From UBA1479 sp002706405 (GTDB lineage: Bacteria > Pseudomonadota > Alphaproteobacteria > Rhodospirillales > Casp-alpha2): 64,000 nucleotides of DNA. The notes beneath the pieces are model-generated. The model was not told the origin of the DNA. It did not search any database and was given only the letters and a program-made list of their open reading frames with translations. The stretch is from NCBI GenBank assembly GCA_963972255.1, contig CAXATO010000002.1:186001-250000 (forward strand), written 5' to 3'. A program made the position numbers and the translations under genes. This document shows, in pieces, positions 37,785 to 47,924 of this stretch (its first letter is position 1; each line of letters starts with the position of its first letter).

Positions 37785-38900
37785 CTAAAGGAACAGCGCC
37801 AACACGCCCGTATAGCCGTACAAGCGGGCATTGGAAATTTCGCCGTTGCCGTAGAACCCGACCAGAGGGATGTCGCCCAGGCGTTCGACGATCAAGGCCA
37901 TTTCCTTGCCGGGCGCACCGAACATGCTGGGCCCCCGCGCGACGCAGGAAAAATACAACCCGCCCCGGGGCGGAGACGGCAGGCGCGCCTTCAGCCCGTT
38001 GACCATGTCGACCAGGTCCTGTTCGGCGGAGATCGGATCGCGGCGCACGAACATGACGCGGTCGCCGGTCTCGACCGCGCCGCCGACGGCGACCCAGCCG
38101 CGCTCCACGTCGATGCCGACCAGCGAGCGCACCAGATAATCCCGGGTGTCGGATCCGGGGACCGGAAAGGCGGCATGAATGTATCCGGCGACCCGTTCCA
38201 AATTGCGCGCCAGAAGCTCGCCGATGTCGGCCTTCATGACGTCCAACGCCCGTTTGCCGTCGATCGACATGATGATGTTGTCTTCGGCCTCGGTCACTTG
38301 GCGCGGCTCGCCCACGGGCGTACAGCCCTGGCTGAGCCCCGTGGCGACCTGAACCTGCGGGCTGAACAGGGCGCCGGAAAGCCCGCCCTTGGCGACGGTG
38401 CCCGCGATCTGCGCGCCCCCCCGGCGCGCCGCCGTCAGGCCGCCGACCAGGAACGACGACAGGCCGCTCGCCGTTTCCTCGAGAAGATCGGGCAGATGAT
38501 GGTTGTAGGGATCACCGTGAACCACGGCGAAGGGGGCCGCCCCGCCGTCGATCCAGCCGCGCAGACCCGCCGGCATCTCGTCGAGCCCACCGCGCAGGAC
38601 GGGAAACACGCGGAACGACTCCTCGGGAAAGGCGCCCAGCAGAACCGCCGCCGCCGGCTCGTCATGATATTCCTGGGCCCCGGCACAGATGCCGAGACCG
38701 ACCGTGCCGATCCAATCTTCCACGCCCGAGGTCTGGCGCAGGAAGGTGAGGATCGAGGTCAGATCCTCGGCCAGGGCATCGGTGACGTAAAGAAACCCCA
38801 AATTGGCGCCGTCGGGAACGGGGTCGAGCTGACGCGCACAGTCGCGCGCGACCTCGGCCCAGTCCGATCCCCCCGCATGGGCGTGCTTGAATCCGGTCAT
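37785..38900 (-). CDS. FIST-domain protein
   Basis: The 371-residue protein has the FIST N part (LGFLYVTDALAEDLTSILTFL, TVGLGICAGAQEYHDEPA) and a FIST C part (~220-350, ending GFYGNGEISNARLYGYTGVLALFL, with NGEI and YTG conserved). FIST domains are thought to sense small ligands, perhaps amino acids, usually attached to signalling proteins; here it stands alone. Its start overlaps the stop of tesA by four bases, so the two may be co-transcribed. Confidence 0.88.
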   Translation of the reverse strand: MTGFKHAHAGGSDWAEVARDCARQLDPVPDGANLGFLYVTDALAEDLTSILTFLRQTSGVEDWIGTVGLGICAGAQEYHDEPAAAVLLGAFPEESFRVFPVLRGGLDEMPAGLRGWIDGGAAPFAVVHGDPYNHHLPDLLEETASGLSSFLVGGLTAARRGGAQIAGTVAKGGLSGALFSPQVQVATGLSQGCTPVGEPRQVTEAEDNIIMSIDGKRALDVMKADIGELLARNLERVAGYIHAAFPVPGSDTRDYLVRSLVGIDVERGWVAVGGAVETGDRVMFVRRDPISAEQDLVDMVNGLKARLPSPPRGGLYFSCVARGPSMFGAPGKEMALIVERLGDIPLVGFYGNGEISNARLYGYTGVLALFL

Positions 38901-39590
38901 GACGCCCCCGCTTTCGTCTTCGCCCGTGTCAGCAGGTCCAGGACATAGGGCAGGATGCGATCGACCACAGCCCGCACCCCTTCGGCATTGGGGTGAATGC
39001 CGTCATCCTGATTCAATTCCGGCTTGGTGGCGACCCCGGCCAGGAAGAACGGATAGAACAGCACGTCGTGCTTTTCCGCGAGCCGCGGATAGACGGCGTT
39101 GAAGTCGTCCGCATAGTCGCGGCCCAGGTTGGGCGGGGCCAGCATGCCGGTCAGCAGGACAGGCAAGCCGGCCTTGCGAACGGCGGCGATGATCGCGTCC
39201 AGATTGTCGAAAGTCGCCTTGGGGTCGAGGCCGCGCAGGCCGTCGTTGGCGCCCAGTTCGACGATCACCGCATCGGGCTTGTCGGCCAGCGCCCAGCCGA
39301 TGCGGGCGCGCCCGCCGGCCGTGGTATCGCCGGATACGCCCGCGTTCAGAACCAAAACTTCCTGCCCCGCATTCCTCAGAGCCGCCTGCAATCGGGCCGT
39401 GAACCCGTCCGCCGCATTCAGCCCGTAGCCCGCGGTCAGGCTGTCGCCCAGCACGAGCAGACGCAGCGGCGGGGCCGCGCCCGCGACCGGGGAAAACCAC
39501 AACAGCGCCAACAGAAAGGCAGCCGCCGCGTTGACATTCGCGGCCTTACGCACATATCCCATGTTAGACAAACGGCGGCGGAACGATTGC

Positions 39591-39592
<2 letters not shown>
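38897..39592 (-). CDS. tesA: Arylesterase/acyl-CoA thioesterase, SGNH family (TesA-like)
   Basis: The 231-residue exported hydrolase has the SGNH blocks: GDSLTAGYG (nucleophile Ser, block I), GVSGDTTAGG (II), GANDGLRG (III) and DGIHPNAEG (V). The N-terminus is a signal peptide (AAAAFLLALLWFSPVAGA). ATG 39592 has GGATG upstream; ATG 39562 is an alternative without a ribosome site. The first choice makes the start codon overlap that of the divergent ABC gene (CATG at 39590-39593). TesA next to a YbbA/YbbP-type transporter is a conserved arrangement. Confidence 0.9.
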
Positions 39593-40322
<730 letters not shown>

Positions 40323-40328
40323 TCGGCC

Positions 40329-42866
40329 ATGGGCGTCGTCCTTGCCTGGCGTCTGGCCTGGCGTGATCTGGTCGGCGGACCCGGCGGGGTTCTGCGCGGG
40401 CTGGGGATCTTCCTGGCCTGTCTGGTTCTGGGCGTGGCGGCGATCGCCGCCGTGGGCTCCCTGTCCCGATCCTTCGTCGCCGGGCTGGACCGCGACGGCA
40501 CGAAATTGCTGGGCGGCGATGTCGACCTGCGCCTGACCCATCGCCCCGCCGATGGGGCGCAGCTGGCCTATCTCAAAGACAAATCCCGGGCGCACTCCGA
40601 CACCGTCGAAATGCGCACCATGGCGCGCCCGCTCGACCCGCAGGCCCGGCGCTCCCTCGCCGAACTGAAGGCCGTGGACGATGCCTATCCGCTGACCGGC
40701 ACATTGGTCACGGAGCCGGCCCTGCCGCTGGGCAAGATTCTCGAAAACCGCGGCGGCACCTGGGGGGCGGCCGTGGACGGCAACCTGCTGACCCGTCTGG
40801 GCGCCAAGACCGGCGACCGGGTCCGCGTGGGCGAAGCCGAATTCCAGATCCGCGCCGTCATCAAGAAAGAGCCCGACCGGGTCGCCAGCGTGTTTTCCTT
40901 CGGCCCCCGCTTCATGGTGTCCCTGGACGCCCTGCCCACCACCGGGCTGGTGCAGCCGGGCAGCCAGATCCGTTATCACCACCGGGTGATGCTGCCGCAG
41001 GGCACCAATGTCCCCGCCTTCATCGAAGATTTGAACGACCAATTCCCCGACGCCGGCTGGCGCATCCGCGCCTCGGACGAGGCCGCGCCCGGCGTGCGCC
41101 GCTTCGTCGAACGCCTGACCTTGTTCATGGGCTTCGTCGGGCTGACGGTTCTTTTGGTCGGCGGCATCGGCATCACCAATGCCGTGGCCGGATATTTGGA
41201 CCAGCGGGCGCCGACCATCGCGACCCTGAAATGCCTGGGCGCCCCCGGCCGGCTGATCTTCACCATCTATTTGATCCAGATCCTGATCCTGGCGATCGGC
41301 GGGGTGATCCTTGGCCTGATCCTGGGCGCGGTCTTGCCCTGGCTGGGCGTGGTCGCCTTTGGGAGGCTGCTGCCCGTGGCCCCCGAGCCCGGCCTCTTTC
41401 CCGCCGCCCTGGCGACGGCGGCGGCCTTCGGCGTGCTGTCGGCGGCGACCTTCGCGCTGTGGCCCCTGGCCCGCGCGCGGGAAGTTCGGGCCGGCGACCT
41501 GTTCCGCGACCGGGTCGCCCCCGCCCATCGCCGCCCCAGGGCCGTGTACCTTGTGCTCATGGCGCTGGGCGTGGCCGCGCTCGCGGTGCTGACCGTCGCC
41601 ACGGCGGCGGACCGCGGGTTCGCCTATTGGTTCGTCGGCGGGGCGATCCTGTTCCTGGTCGTCCTGCGCGGCGCTGCCTGGGCCGTGGGCCGCATGGCGC
41701 GGGCGTGGACGCGCCCGCCGGGGGCAAGGCTGCGTTTGGTCATCGCCAATCTTGGTCGGCCCGACAGCATGGTGCCCAGCGTGGTGACCTCCCTGGGCCT
41801 GGGCCTGGCCGTGCTGGTCGCCGTTGCCCTGATCGACGCCAACATGACCCGCCAGGTTACCGAACGCCTGCCGGAACAGGCGCCGGCATTTTTCTTCCTG
41901 GATATCCAACCGGACCAGGTCGCCGAGTTCGACGCCGCCGTGATGGCCGTGCCCGGCGCGGCCCACCTGCAGCGGGTGCCCAGCTTGCGCGGGCGCATCA
42001 CCCATATCAACGGCACACCCGTGGACGAGATCGAGATCGCCCCCGACAGCCAATGGGCGATCCGGGGCGACCGTGCCCTGACCTATGCGTCGGTTCGGCC
42101 CGACGCCAGCGAGATCACGGCCGGCGAGTGGTGGCCCCAAGATTACGCCGGCCCGCCGCTGATTTCGCTCGACGCCAATCTGGCCCGGGGCTTCGGCATC
42201 GGCTTGGGCGATACCCTGACCCTGAACATCCTGGGACGGCCGGTCACCGCCACCGTCGCCAGCCTGCGCCGCATCGACTGGCGCTCGCTGCGCTTCGACT
42301 TCGCCATCATCTTCGCCCCCGGCACCCTGGAGGGTGCGCCCCACAGCCATATCGCCGCGGTCGAAGCCCCGCCCGCCGCCGAGGACGCCATCGAACGCAC
42401 GGTCGCCGACAAGTTCCTTAACGTCTCGGCCATCCGCGTGCGCGAGGCCCTGGATGCGGCCGCGCGCATCATGGAAGGCGTGAGCTGGGCCGTGCGCGGC
42501 GTCGCCGCCATCACCATCGCGGCGGGCGCCCTGGTTCTGGCCGGGACCATCGCCGCCGGGCACCGGCGCCGGGTCTACGACGCCGTGGTGTTCAAGGTCC
42601 TGGGCGCCGGGCGTCGCCGGGTGCTGGGCGGCTATCTGCTGGAATACGGCGCGCTCGGCCTGCTGACGGCGGTGATCGGCGGCGCCGTGGGCACGGCGGC
42701 GGCCTGGGGCATCGTCGTCCATCTGATGAAAAGCGACTGGGCCTTCGACACCACGGCCGCCCTGACCACGGCCGCGTTCTGTCTGGCCGTGACCCTGGTC
42801 ATGGGATTGTTCGGGACCTGGCGGGCCATGGGCCAGAAGGCCATGCCGCATCTGCGCAACCAGTAA
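40329..42866 (+). CDS. ybbP: ABC transporter permease, FtsX type (YbbP-like)
   Basis: The 845-residue protein starts with a membrane helix (~17-40), has a large periplasmic part, a first FtsX-type membrane block (~255-390, FMGFVGLTVLLVGGIGITNAVAGYL) and a second block at the C-terminus (~715-840, VSWAVRGVAAITIAAGALVLAG ... RRRVLGGYLLEYGALGL). Length and two-block layout match YbbP, the mechanotransmission-type partner of YbbA. Likely works on envelope lipids or lipoproteins rather than as a classical importer (family inference). Confidence 0.9.
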   Translation: MGVVLAWRLAWRDLVGGPGGVLRGLGIFLACLVLGVAAIAAVGSLSRSFVAGLDRDGTKLLGGDVDLRLTHRPADGAQLAYLKDKSRAHSDTVEMRTMARPLDPQARRSLAELKAVDDAYPLTGTLVTEPALPLGKILENRGGTWGAAVDGNLLTRLGAKTGDRVRVGEAEFQIRAVIKKEPDRVASVFSFGPRFMVSLDALPTTGLVQPGSQIRYHHRVMLPQGTNVPAFIEDLNDQFPDAGWRIRASDEAAPGVRRFVERLTLFMGFVGLTVLLVGGIGITNAVAGYLDQRAPTIATLKCLGAPGRLIFTIYLIQILILAIGGVILGLILGAVLPWLGVVAFGRLLPVAPEPGLFPAALATAAAFGVLSAATFALWPLARAREVRAGDLFRDRVAPAHRRPRAVYLVLMALGVAALAVLTVATAADRGFAYWFVGGAILFLVVLRGAAWAVGRMARAWTRPPGARLRLVIANLGRPDSMVPSVVTSLGLGLAVLVAVALIDANMTRQVTERLPEQAPAFFFLDIQPDQVAEFDAAVMAVPGAAHLQRVPSLRGRITHINGTPVDEIEIAPDSQWAIRGDRALTYASVRPDASEITAGEWWPQDYAGPPLISLDANLARGFGIGLGDTLTLNILGRPVTATVASLRRIDWRSLRFDFAIIFAPGTLEGAPHSHIAAVEAPPAAEDAIERTVADKFLNVSAIRVREALDAAARIMEGVSWAVRGVAAITIAAGALVLAGTIAAGHRRRVYDAVVFKVLGAGRRRVLGGYLLEYGALGLLTAVIGGAVGTAAAWGIVVHLMKSDWAFDTTAALTTAAFCLAVTLVMGLFGTWRAMGQKAMPHLRNQ

Positions 42867-42921
42867 CGGGCCCGCGGCGGAAAAATCGTACGTAAAACCG
42901 CGTACCCACCCCCGGAACCAG

Positions 42922-42950
42922 TTGAATTTCCGGGATTCGCTGCCATATTA
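42922..42950 (+). promoter_or_regulatory. Predicted promoter for the Bax inhibitor-1 gene
   Basis: TTGAAT (42922-42927) is followed at 16 bases by CATATT (42944-42949). Start of transcription would fall near 42956, leaving a leader of ~85 bases before the strong ribosome site AAAGGAG. Prediction only. Confidence 0.4.
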
Positions 42951-43042
42951 GGGACAGGGAATTTCACAGGTTTCACCGGGCAGGGCCGCCAACCTCACAA
43001 GGACGGCCACCCGACTAGGGAAGTGTACAAAGGAGAACATCA

Positions 43043-43777
43043 ATGGCTATGGGTCAGAACGACAGGTTCCGGCTGCAGACCGCGCGCATGGACCATGCGC
43101 AGGCCGCTGCCGCCGGTATCGACGTCGGCCTGCGCAGCTACATGCTGCGCGTCTACAACTACATGTGTATCGGTCTGGCGCTCACGGGTGCGGTGGCCTT
43201 CGCCGCCTCGACCTCGGCGGACGTGATGAACCTGATTCACGGTACGGCGCTGCGCTGGGTCGTCATGCTGGCGCCGCTCGGCTTCGTGTTCTACCTGTCG
43301 GCGCGCATCCATTCCATGCGGGCCGCGACGGCGCAGACCGTGTTCTGGGTCTATGCGGGGCTGATGGGCCTGTCCCTCAGCTACATCTTCCTAGCGTTCA
43401 CCGGCGAAAGCATCGTCCGGGTGTTCTTCATCACCTCGGCCGCGTTCGCAGGCCTGTCGCTCTACGGCTATACGACCAAGAAGGACCTGTCCGGTTTCGG
43501 CACCTTCCTGATCATGGGCGTGATCGGCATCCTGATCGCCTCGGTCGTCAACATCTTCCTGGAATCCTCCGCGCTTCACTTCGCGATCTCGGTCCTTGGC
43601 GTGCTGATCTTCGCCGGCCTGACCGCCTATGACACGCAGCGGATCAAGGCGATCTACGCCGAAGGCGACCATTCGGAAACGCATGAGAAGAAGGCCATCA
43701 TGGGCGCTTTGACGCTCTATCTGGACTTCATCAACATGTTCATCTTCATGCTGCAGTTCTTCGGCAACCGCGAATAG
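43043..43777 (+). CDS. Bax inhibitor-1/YccA-family membrane protein
   Basis: The 244-residue protein has seven hydrophobic helices (from ~37 to 240) and family motifs FITSAAFAGLSLYGYTTKKDLSGFG, LTAYDTQRIK (the conserved pH-sensing acidic pair region, ~200) and LTLYLDFINMFIFML at the end. Bacterial members are calcium-leak channels or protease regulators (YccA modulates FtsH). AAAGGAG precedes the ATG. It ends before a bidirectional terminator. Confidence 0.92.
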   Translation: MAMGQNDRFRLQTARMDHAQAAAAGIDVGLRSYMLRVYNYMCIGLALTGAVAFAASTSADVMNLIHGTALRWVVMLAPLGFVFYLSARIHSMRAATAQTVFWVYAGLMGLSLSYIFLAFTGESIVRVFFITSAAFAGLSLYGYTTKKDLSGFGTFLIMGVIGILIASVVNIFLESSALHFAISVLGVLIFAGLTAYDTQRIKAIYAEGDHSETHEKKAIMGALTLYLDFINMFIFMLQFFGNRE

Positions 43778-43806
43778 CCGAACCGCATTCCCCCAAGGGG
43801 GAATCG

Positions 43807-43845
43807 AAAACCGCCCGGCGGCGCCAAGCCCCCGGGCGGTTTTTT
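43807..43845. terminator. Bidirectional rho-independent terminator
   Basis: AAAACCGCCCGG (43807-43818) pairs with CCGGGCGGTTTT (43832-43843), followed by T's; the leading A's make it work for the opposite strand too. It separates the convergent Bax-inhibitor and glyoxylate reductase genes. Confidence 0.88.
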
Positions 43846-43864
43846 CATGCCCGTCGCGACCGGA

Positions 43865-44842
43865 TCAAGCCAGCCGGTCGACCGGTTCCTCGCCCCGGAA
43901 AAAGGCGTCCAGATTATCCAGCGCGCGAAAGCCCATGGCGTTGCGGGTTTCCACCGTCGCACTGCCGATATGCGGCAGGATGAACGCGTTCTTGGTCATG
44001 AAGTAACGCTTGTCCACGTCCGGTTCACCCGCGAACACGTCGAGCCCGGCGGCCGCGATGCGCCCGGATTCCAGGGCCGGGATCAGGGCGTCGTCGTCGA
44101 TGATGTCGCCCCTGGCCGTGTTCACGATGATGGCCCCTTCGGGCATCAGGGCGATGCCGTCGGTGTTGATCAGATGGCGCGTCTCGGGCGTCGATTCGCA
44201 ATGGATCGACAGGAACTGTGAGACCTTGAGCAAGGATTGCGGCGTGTCGTGATAGACCGCGCCCTGTTCCAGGTCCGGCGTGAGGCGGGAGCGGTTGTGG
44301 TAGTGGATGGTCATGCCCATGGCCCGGGCCCGGGCCGCCGCCGCGCGCCCGATGCGACCCATGCCGAGGATCCCCAGCACCTTGCCCTGGGCCCCGGTGC
44401 CGAGGAACTGGGTCGGCTTCCAGCCGCCGATCTTCAGCCAATTATCGCCCGTAATCATCTCAAACGCTTCACGCGCCCGGCGGGAGGCCGCCAGCAGCAG
44501 CAGGATGGTGATATCGGCCACGGCCTCGGTCAGTACGTCCGGCGTGTTGGAGACGACCAGGCCGCGGGCCTTGGCGGCGTCGAGGTCGATATGCTCATAA
44601 CCCACGGAAAAGGTCGCCAACATGCGCACGTTCGCCGGCAGACCCTGGATGACTTCGGCCGGGTATTTGGTGCGGGCACTGGTCAGGATCGCGTCGACCT
44701 CGCCCGCCCGGGCGATGACGTCGGCGCCGGACCAATTGGCGTCCTCCGAATTGACGATGCAGTCATAGTCGCGGGCGGCGCGGTCCATGACGTCTTGCGG
44801 GAAGATGCGGGCAACCAGAAGGCGTGGCTTGTTGTTGGGCAT
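43865..44842 (-). CDS. D-isomer 2-hydroxyacid dehydrogenase (glyoxylate/hydroxypyruvate reductase)
   Basis: The 325-residue enzyme has the NAD(P)-binding GILGMGRIGRAAAARARAMGM (~152-172), and the catalytic Arg, Glu and His in NTARGDIIDD (~234), GEPDVDK (~267) and LPHIGSATVETR (~286). Family members reduce glyoxylate or hydroxypyruvate. The SDR gene lies upstream on the same strand, 42 bases away, and may be co-transcribed. Confidence 0.9.
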   Translation of the reverse strand: MPNNKPRLLVARIFPQDVMDRAARDYDCIVNSEDANWSGADVIARAGEVDAILTSARTKYPAEVIQGLPANVRMLATFSVGYEHIDLDAAKARGLVVSNTPDVLTEAVADITILLLLAASRRAREAFEMITGDNWLKIGGWKPTQFLGTGAQGKVLGILGMGRIGRAAAARARAMGMTIHYHNRSRLTPDLEQGAVYHDTPQSLLKVSQFLSIHCESTPETRHLINTDGIALMPEGAIIVNTARGDIIDDDALIPALESGRIAAAGLDVFAGEPDVDKRYFMTKNAFILPHIGSATVETRNAMGFRALDNLDAFFRGEEPVDRLA

Positions 44843-44884
44843 GGGTGTGGATCCTCCCGTTTTTGAATTTTTGGCGGCGGATGC

Positions 44885-45625
44885 CTAGATGCAGCGCCCG
44901 CCGTCGACCTCAAGACAGACGCCGGTCAGGAACTCGGCTTCGTCCGAAGCCAGGAACAGGGCCGCGTTGGCGACGTCCTGAGGCGTCGACATGCGGCCCA
45001 AGGGAATAGTGGTGTTGAACTGGGCGCGCAGGTCCGGGCTGTCGCCGCCCATGAAGTCGGCGGTCAACCCCGTCGCCCCCAGCACGGGGTTGATCGCGCA
45101 GACGCGGATCTTGTCCGCCGCCAGTTCCCCCGCCATGGACTTGGTCAGCGTGATGACCGCTCCCTTGGAGCCGTTGTACCAGGTCAGGCCCGGGCGCGGG
45201 CGCACACCGGCGGTGGACGCCGTGTTCAGGATCACGCCGCCGCCCTGGGCCCGCATCTGCGGCACGGCATGGATCGCCGCCAGATAGATGCTCTTCACGT
45301 TGACGGCAAAGATGCGGTCGAAATCGGCCTCGCTGACGCTCAGCATGGGGCCCCGCTTCTGCGCGATGCCCGCATTGTTGACCAGGATGTCGAGGCGGCC
45401 GTGCCAGCTGACCGTGGCCGCGACCATGGCCTTGACCTGGTCGCTGTTCGAAACATCGCATTGGAAGGAACGGGCCTGGATGTCCTTAGCGACCCGCTCG
45501 GCCGCCGCACCGTCGATATCGGCGACGACGACCTTCGCCCCCTCCTCGGCGAAGCGATGCACGATGCCTTCGCCAAAACCCGATCCGGCGCCCGTAACCA
45601 GCGCCACTTTATCCTTAAGCCGCAT
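44885..45625 (-). CDS. Short-chain dehydrogenase/reductase
   Basis: The 246-residue SDR has the cofactor site TGAGSGFGEG (~12-21), NNAGIA (~86), Ser in NTASTAGVRP (~139) and the catalytic WYNGSKGAV (YxxxK, ~153). The C-terminal LASDEAEFLTGVCLEVDGGRCI is typical. AspVal-type residue after strand 2 (VVADIDG) favours NAD. Substrate unknown. AGGAA supports ATG 45625. Confidence 0.9.
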   Translation of the reverse strand: MRLKDKVALVTGAGSGFGEGIVHRFAEEGAKVVVADIDGAAAERVAKDIQARSFQCDVSNSDQVKAMVAATVSWHGRLDILVNNAGIAQKRGPMLSVSEADFDRIFAVNVKSIYLAAIHAVPQMRAQGGGVILNTASTAGVRPRPGLTWYNGSKGAVITLTKSMAGELAADKIRVCAINPVLGATGLTADFMGGDSPDLRAQFNTTIPLGRMSTPQDVANAALFLASDEAEFLTGVCLEVDGGRCI

Positions 45626-45821
45626 GTTCTGTTCCTGAGTGGTGTTGGCCCGCGGCTGCCGCATGGCAGGCAAGCCCGTGTGAATATCTTGGCCGGCATG
45701 AGGCCATAACGGCCGGAGTGCCTCAAGAAAAAATGCCCGGCCCGGCAGTGGAATCCGATGAGGGTCGCCCGGTTTTTCATTCCGGGGGCGCACCAGTTCC
45801 GGTCCGGGCGAATGGCCGAGA

Positions 45822-46481
45822 TCAGGCGGCGCCGCGCTTCAGAATGTCCATGGCGCTGTTCAATTGGCTCATGCGTCGGTGGTCGCCGTGGGGGCTGTCC
45901 GGATGGTGGATGGTTGCCAGCATGCGGAACCGTGCGCGCAACGTCTCGCCGTCGGGGATGCGGCCCGGCGGAAAGCCCAGGACGTAAAGCGCGTCCTCGC
46001 GCGAGCGCACGCCGTCGTTCAAGGGATCGAAGGAAAGCACCGAAACGATCGTGCGCAGGCGGAGGATTTCCTCGGGATCGACGACCTCGCGCCCGGTCGT
46101 CTCCTGCGGCGCCTCGGCGTCATCGGAAGATTGCAGCCGCACTTGGGTTTCCCCCTGATCCAGGGCGAGCGCGATGGCCAGGGCGCGGCGCATGAATTCG
46201 ACCTCGAACCCCGGCGCCATGCGCACCTGCAGACGCGGCTTGCGGCGCCACGGTCGGCCCTTGGCCGTCCCGGACTTGAGGATGACCGTTTCGCGGTCGT
46301 GCTGGTCCGGCTCGCCCGGATCGGGGAATTCTTCGATGACGTTTTGCGGAACGACCAGCAGCACCGAGCGCGCCAAATCGCCCACGTTGACCCGCCGCTT
46401 GGCCGCCAGATCCATCACCGCGTCGCGGAATGCCGACGCACATGGAATGGTATAGGAATGTTTTTTGAAGTCCTGGGTCAT
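45822..46481 (-). CDS. J-domain protein with unusual N-terminal region
   Basis: The 219-residue protein ends in a J domain (~160-219: DALYVLGFPPGRIPDGETLRARFRML ... ATIHHPDSPHGDHRRMSQLNSAMDIL) with the HPD motif needed to stimulate DnaK (~197-199). The first ~150 residues are not a J-protein region I know: an HSYTIPCASAFRDAVMDLA opening that could be a DNA- or peptide-binding helix pair (RRVNVGDLARSVLLVVPQ), and a Lys/Arg-rich middle (KGRPWRRKPRLQVRM). Function unknown; it may recruit DnaK to a specific client. Confidence 0.8.
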   Translation of the reverse strand: MTQDFKKHSYTIPCASAFRDAVMDLAAKRRVNVGDLARSVLLVVPQNVIEEFPDPGEPDQHDRETVILKSGTAKGRPWRRKPRLQVRMAPGFEVEFMRRALAIALALDQGETQVRLQSSDDAEAPQETTGREVVDPEEILRLRTIVSVLSFDPLNDGVRSREDALYVLGFPPGRIPDGETLRARFRMLATIHHPDSPHGDHRRMSQLNSAMDILKRGAA

Positions 46482-47189
46482 TGCCTTGCCCCATGTCTGT
46501 CCGATGCCGACGGCAGGTCCGCATCGTCCCGATTGACCCCCGGCCCGCCCGCGCCATGGCCGGTACCGGCGCCGGAGGGCGGGTCTTCGCGGGCCGGTCC
46601 ATACCCGTGATGCAATGAATTTACCCGCTCGCCGGCACGACGCAACTGCTATCGTTGTTAAACGGCCCCCTGCCGGTCAAGACACCGCCGACCAAGCTCT
46701 TGAGCGTCAACAGGTTCAGGTCCGAATCCAAGGTAATTGTTGAGGTAAATTGGTTAATGAATTGATAATTCAGAAATTAATCCGGGCCGCGCTGGGGCGG
46801 CCTTACCGCCGCCCCAGCCGCCGCGCCGCCCCGCGCACCCCCTGAAAAGGCCCTCATCCCGCCCAAAATCGTTCCGCAACTGAGGCGGATCGGTCCAATT
46901 GCAACTACCCGCGTAGTTTTTCGGATCGATTCGCCTGTCCGGCAGCAGTGCCATTAACCATTAAAATTCAACGAGATAAGGCCCTGTACTCAGGTTTTAC
47001 CGAGGATCATGAACGCGCGGAGATTGGCCGCCACCGCTGATTTTGCTAAACTGTCGGTGATTGATCTCCTGGGTTGCCCAAGGATCGGGCCACCCCGCGT
47101 CATCCCGGACCGCACACAGAACGGGCTGCGGCCGCCAGAACGGAACGCCCCTTCGGATGTCCCGCCGGGGGCGGCTCCCGGGAATGCCC
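46482..47189. other. Gene-poor 700-base region with AT-rich core
   Basis: No convincing protein gene. The first ~150 bases and the last ~180 are GC-rich; the centre (about 46730-46790 and 46890-46985) is AT-rich and holds a predicted promoter, a 10-bp hairpin, a small terminator-like hairpin (see 46776-46921) and several TTAA elements (e.g. 46754-46768, 46952-46963) that resemble CtrA half-sites without ideal spacing. It probably also contains the promoter of the gene at 47190. Confidence 0.4.
46776..46921 (+). ncRNA. Candidate small RNA (weak)
   Basis: TTGAGG (46740-46745) and GATAAT (46764-46769) form an 18-base-spaced promoter. The predicted transcript contains a perfect 10-base-pair hairpin (GCTGGGGCGG 46791-46800 with CCGCCCCAGC 46809-46818) and ends at AACTAC-CCGC-GTAGTT followed by T's (46903-46921). 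All parts lie in order with no protein gene, but the terminator is short. Confidence 0.28.
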
Positions 47190-47924
47190 ATGGCCACGGA
47201 CATCAGCGCCGCCACGGCGGCTCATCTGAACCTGTCGGGCGGGCGCGCCGTCACCCAGGCGCGGACGGCGCTCAATATCGAGCGGTCGGCCATACGGACC
47301 CCTTCCCGACCAACGCCCGATTCTTTCGGCCTGTCGCTCGATGCGCGCCGGGGCATCACCTTGAGCGCCGTCGACGCAGAGACCGCCGTCAGCCGGGCCA
47401 CGGCGGCCGGCACGGAGATCCGCAACCAACTGCGCACCCTGGAACAGCAGCTGACGACGGCGATGAACGGTAGCTTGGTTTCCCCCCGGACGGCGCTTCT
47501 GATCGACGAGACGCGGGTGTCGCGGCTGAACATCCACACCGCCGCCGGGCGCACGTTGACGGCCATCGATCGCCTGGTCGCGGGCGCCGAGACGGGGCGC
47601 GTCAATCTCATTTCCAGCGCCCAGGGCCGCGTGACCATTCAGACCACGGAATTCGGCGGCCGGGTCACCGTGCGCGCCCTGCCACTGGACAGCCAGGGCC
47701 TGGATCTCACGGGCATCAGCGCCCTGACCGAGAGCCAGGCAACGGAAGCCCGGACCCGCGTACGCCTTGCCCTCCAGACCGTGGAAAGCCGGCTGTCGAG
47801 CCTGGCCGCCCTCGGCGGCACGCTGGAATTCCGAAGCGGCACCGCCCAGCCCTTTGTCGAGATCGGCAACGAAGAGTTTTTCGCCGGCGCCGTGCGCGGA
47901 CGGCTGGTCAATCTCCGCGCCTAG
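47190..47924 (+). CDS. Hypothetical protein with helical N-terminal half
   Basis: The 244-residue protein has no signal peptide. Residues ~10-110 are Ala/Thr/Arg-rich and probably helical (TAAHLNLSGGRAVTQARTALN, TAVSRATAAGTEIRNQLRTLEQQLTTAM), followed by a beta-type section (GRVNLISSAQGRVTIQTTEFGGRVTVRALPL) and a final helix pair around 190-220. The helix-strand-helix plan and the sequence LIDETRVSRLN recall flagellin-like or phage-tail helical proteins, but I cannot assign a family. Starts ATG 47184 and 47190 are both possible; GGGA precedes 47190. Confidence 0.6.
   Translation: MATDISAATAAHLNLSGGRAVTQARTALNIERSAIRTPSRPTPDSFGLSLDARRGITLSAVDAETAVSRATAAGTEIRNQLRTLEQQLTTAMNGSLVSPRTALLIDETRVSRLNIHTAAGRTLTAIDRLVAGAETGRVNLISSAQGRVTIQTTEFGGRVTVRALPLDSQGLDLTGISALTESQATEARTRVRLALQTVESRLSSLAALGGTLEFRSGTAQPFVEIGNEEFFAGAVRGRLVNLRA

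Noticed and set aside
46615..46743. A 42-codon frame in the gene-poor region
   Set aside because: No ribosome site and no sequence feature beyond a chance frame.
46750..46965. CtrA binding sites (TTAA-N7-TTAA)
   Set aside because: Several TTAA elements occur but none has the full pair at the correct spacing; noted only as half-sites.
47009..47473. A 154-codon frame with a GAGGA site before its ATG
   Set aside because: The ribosome site is good, but after ~50 codons it is only an alternative frame of the gene at 47190. A short leader peptide cannot be excluded.
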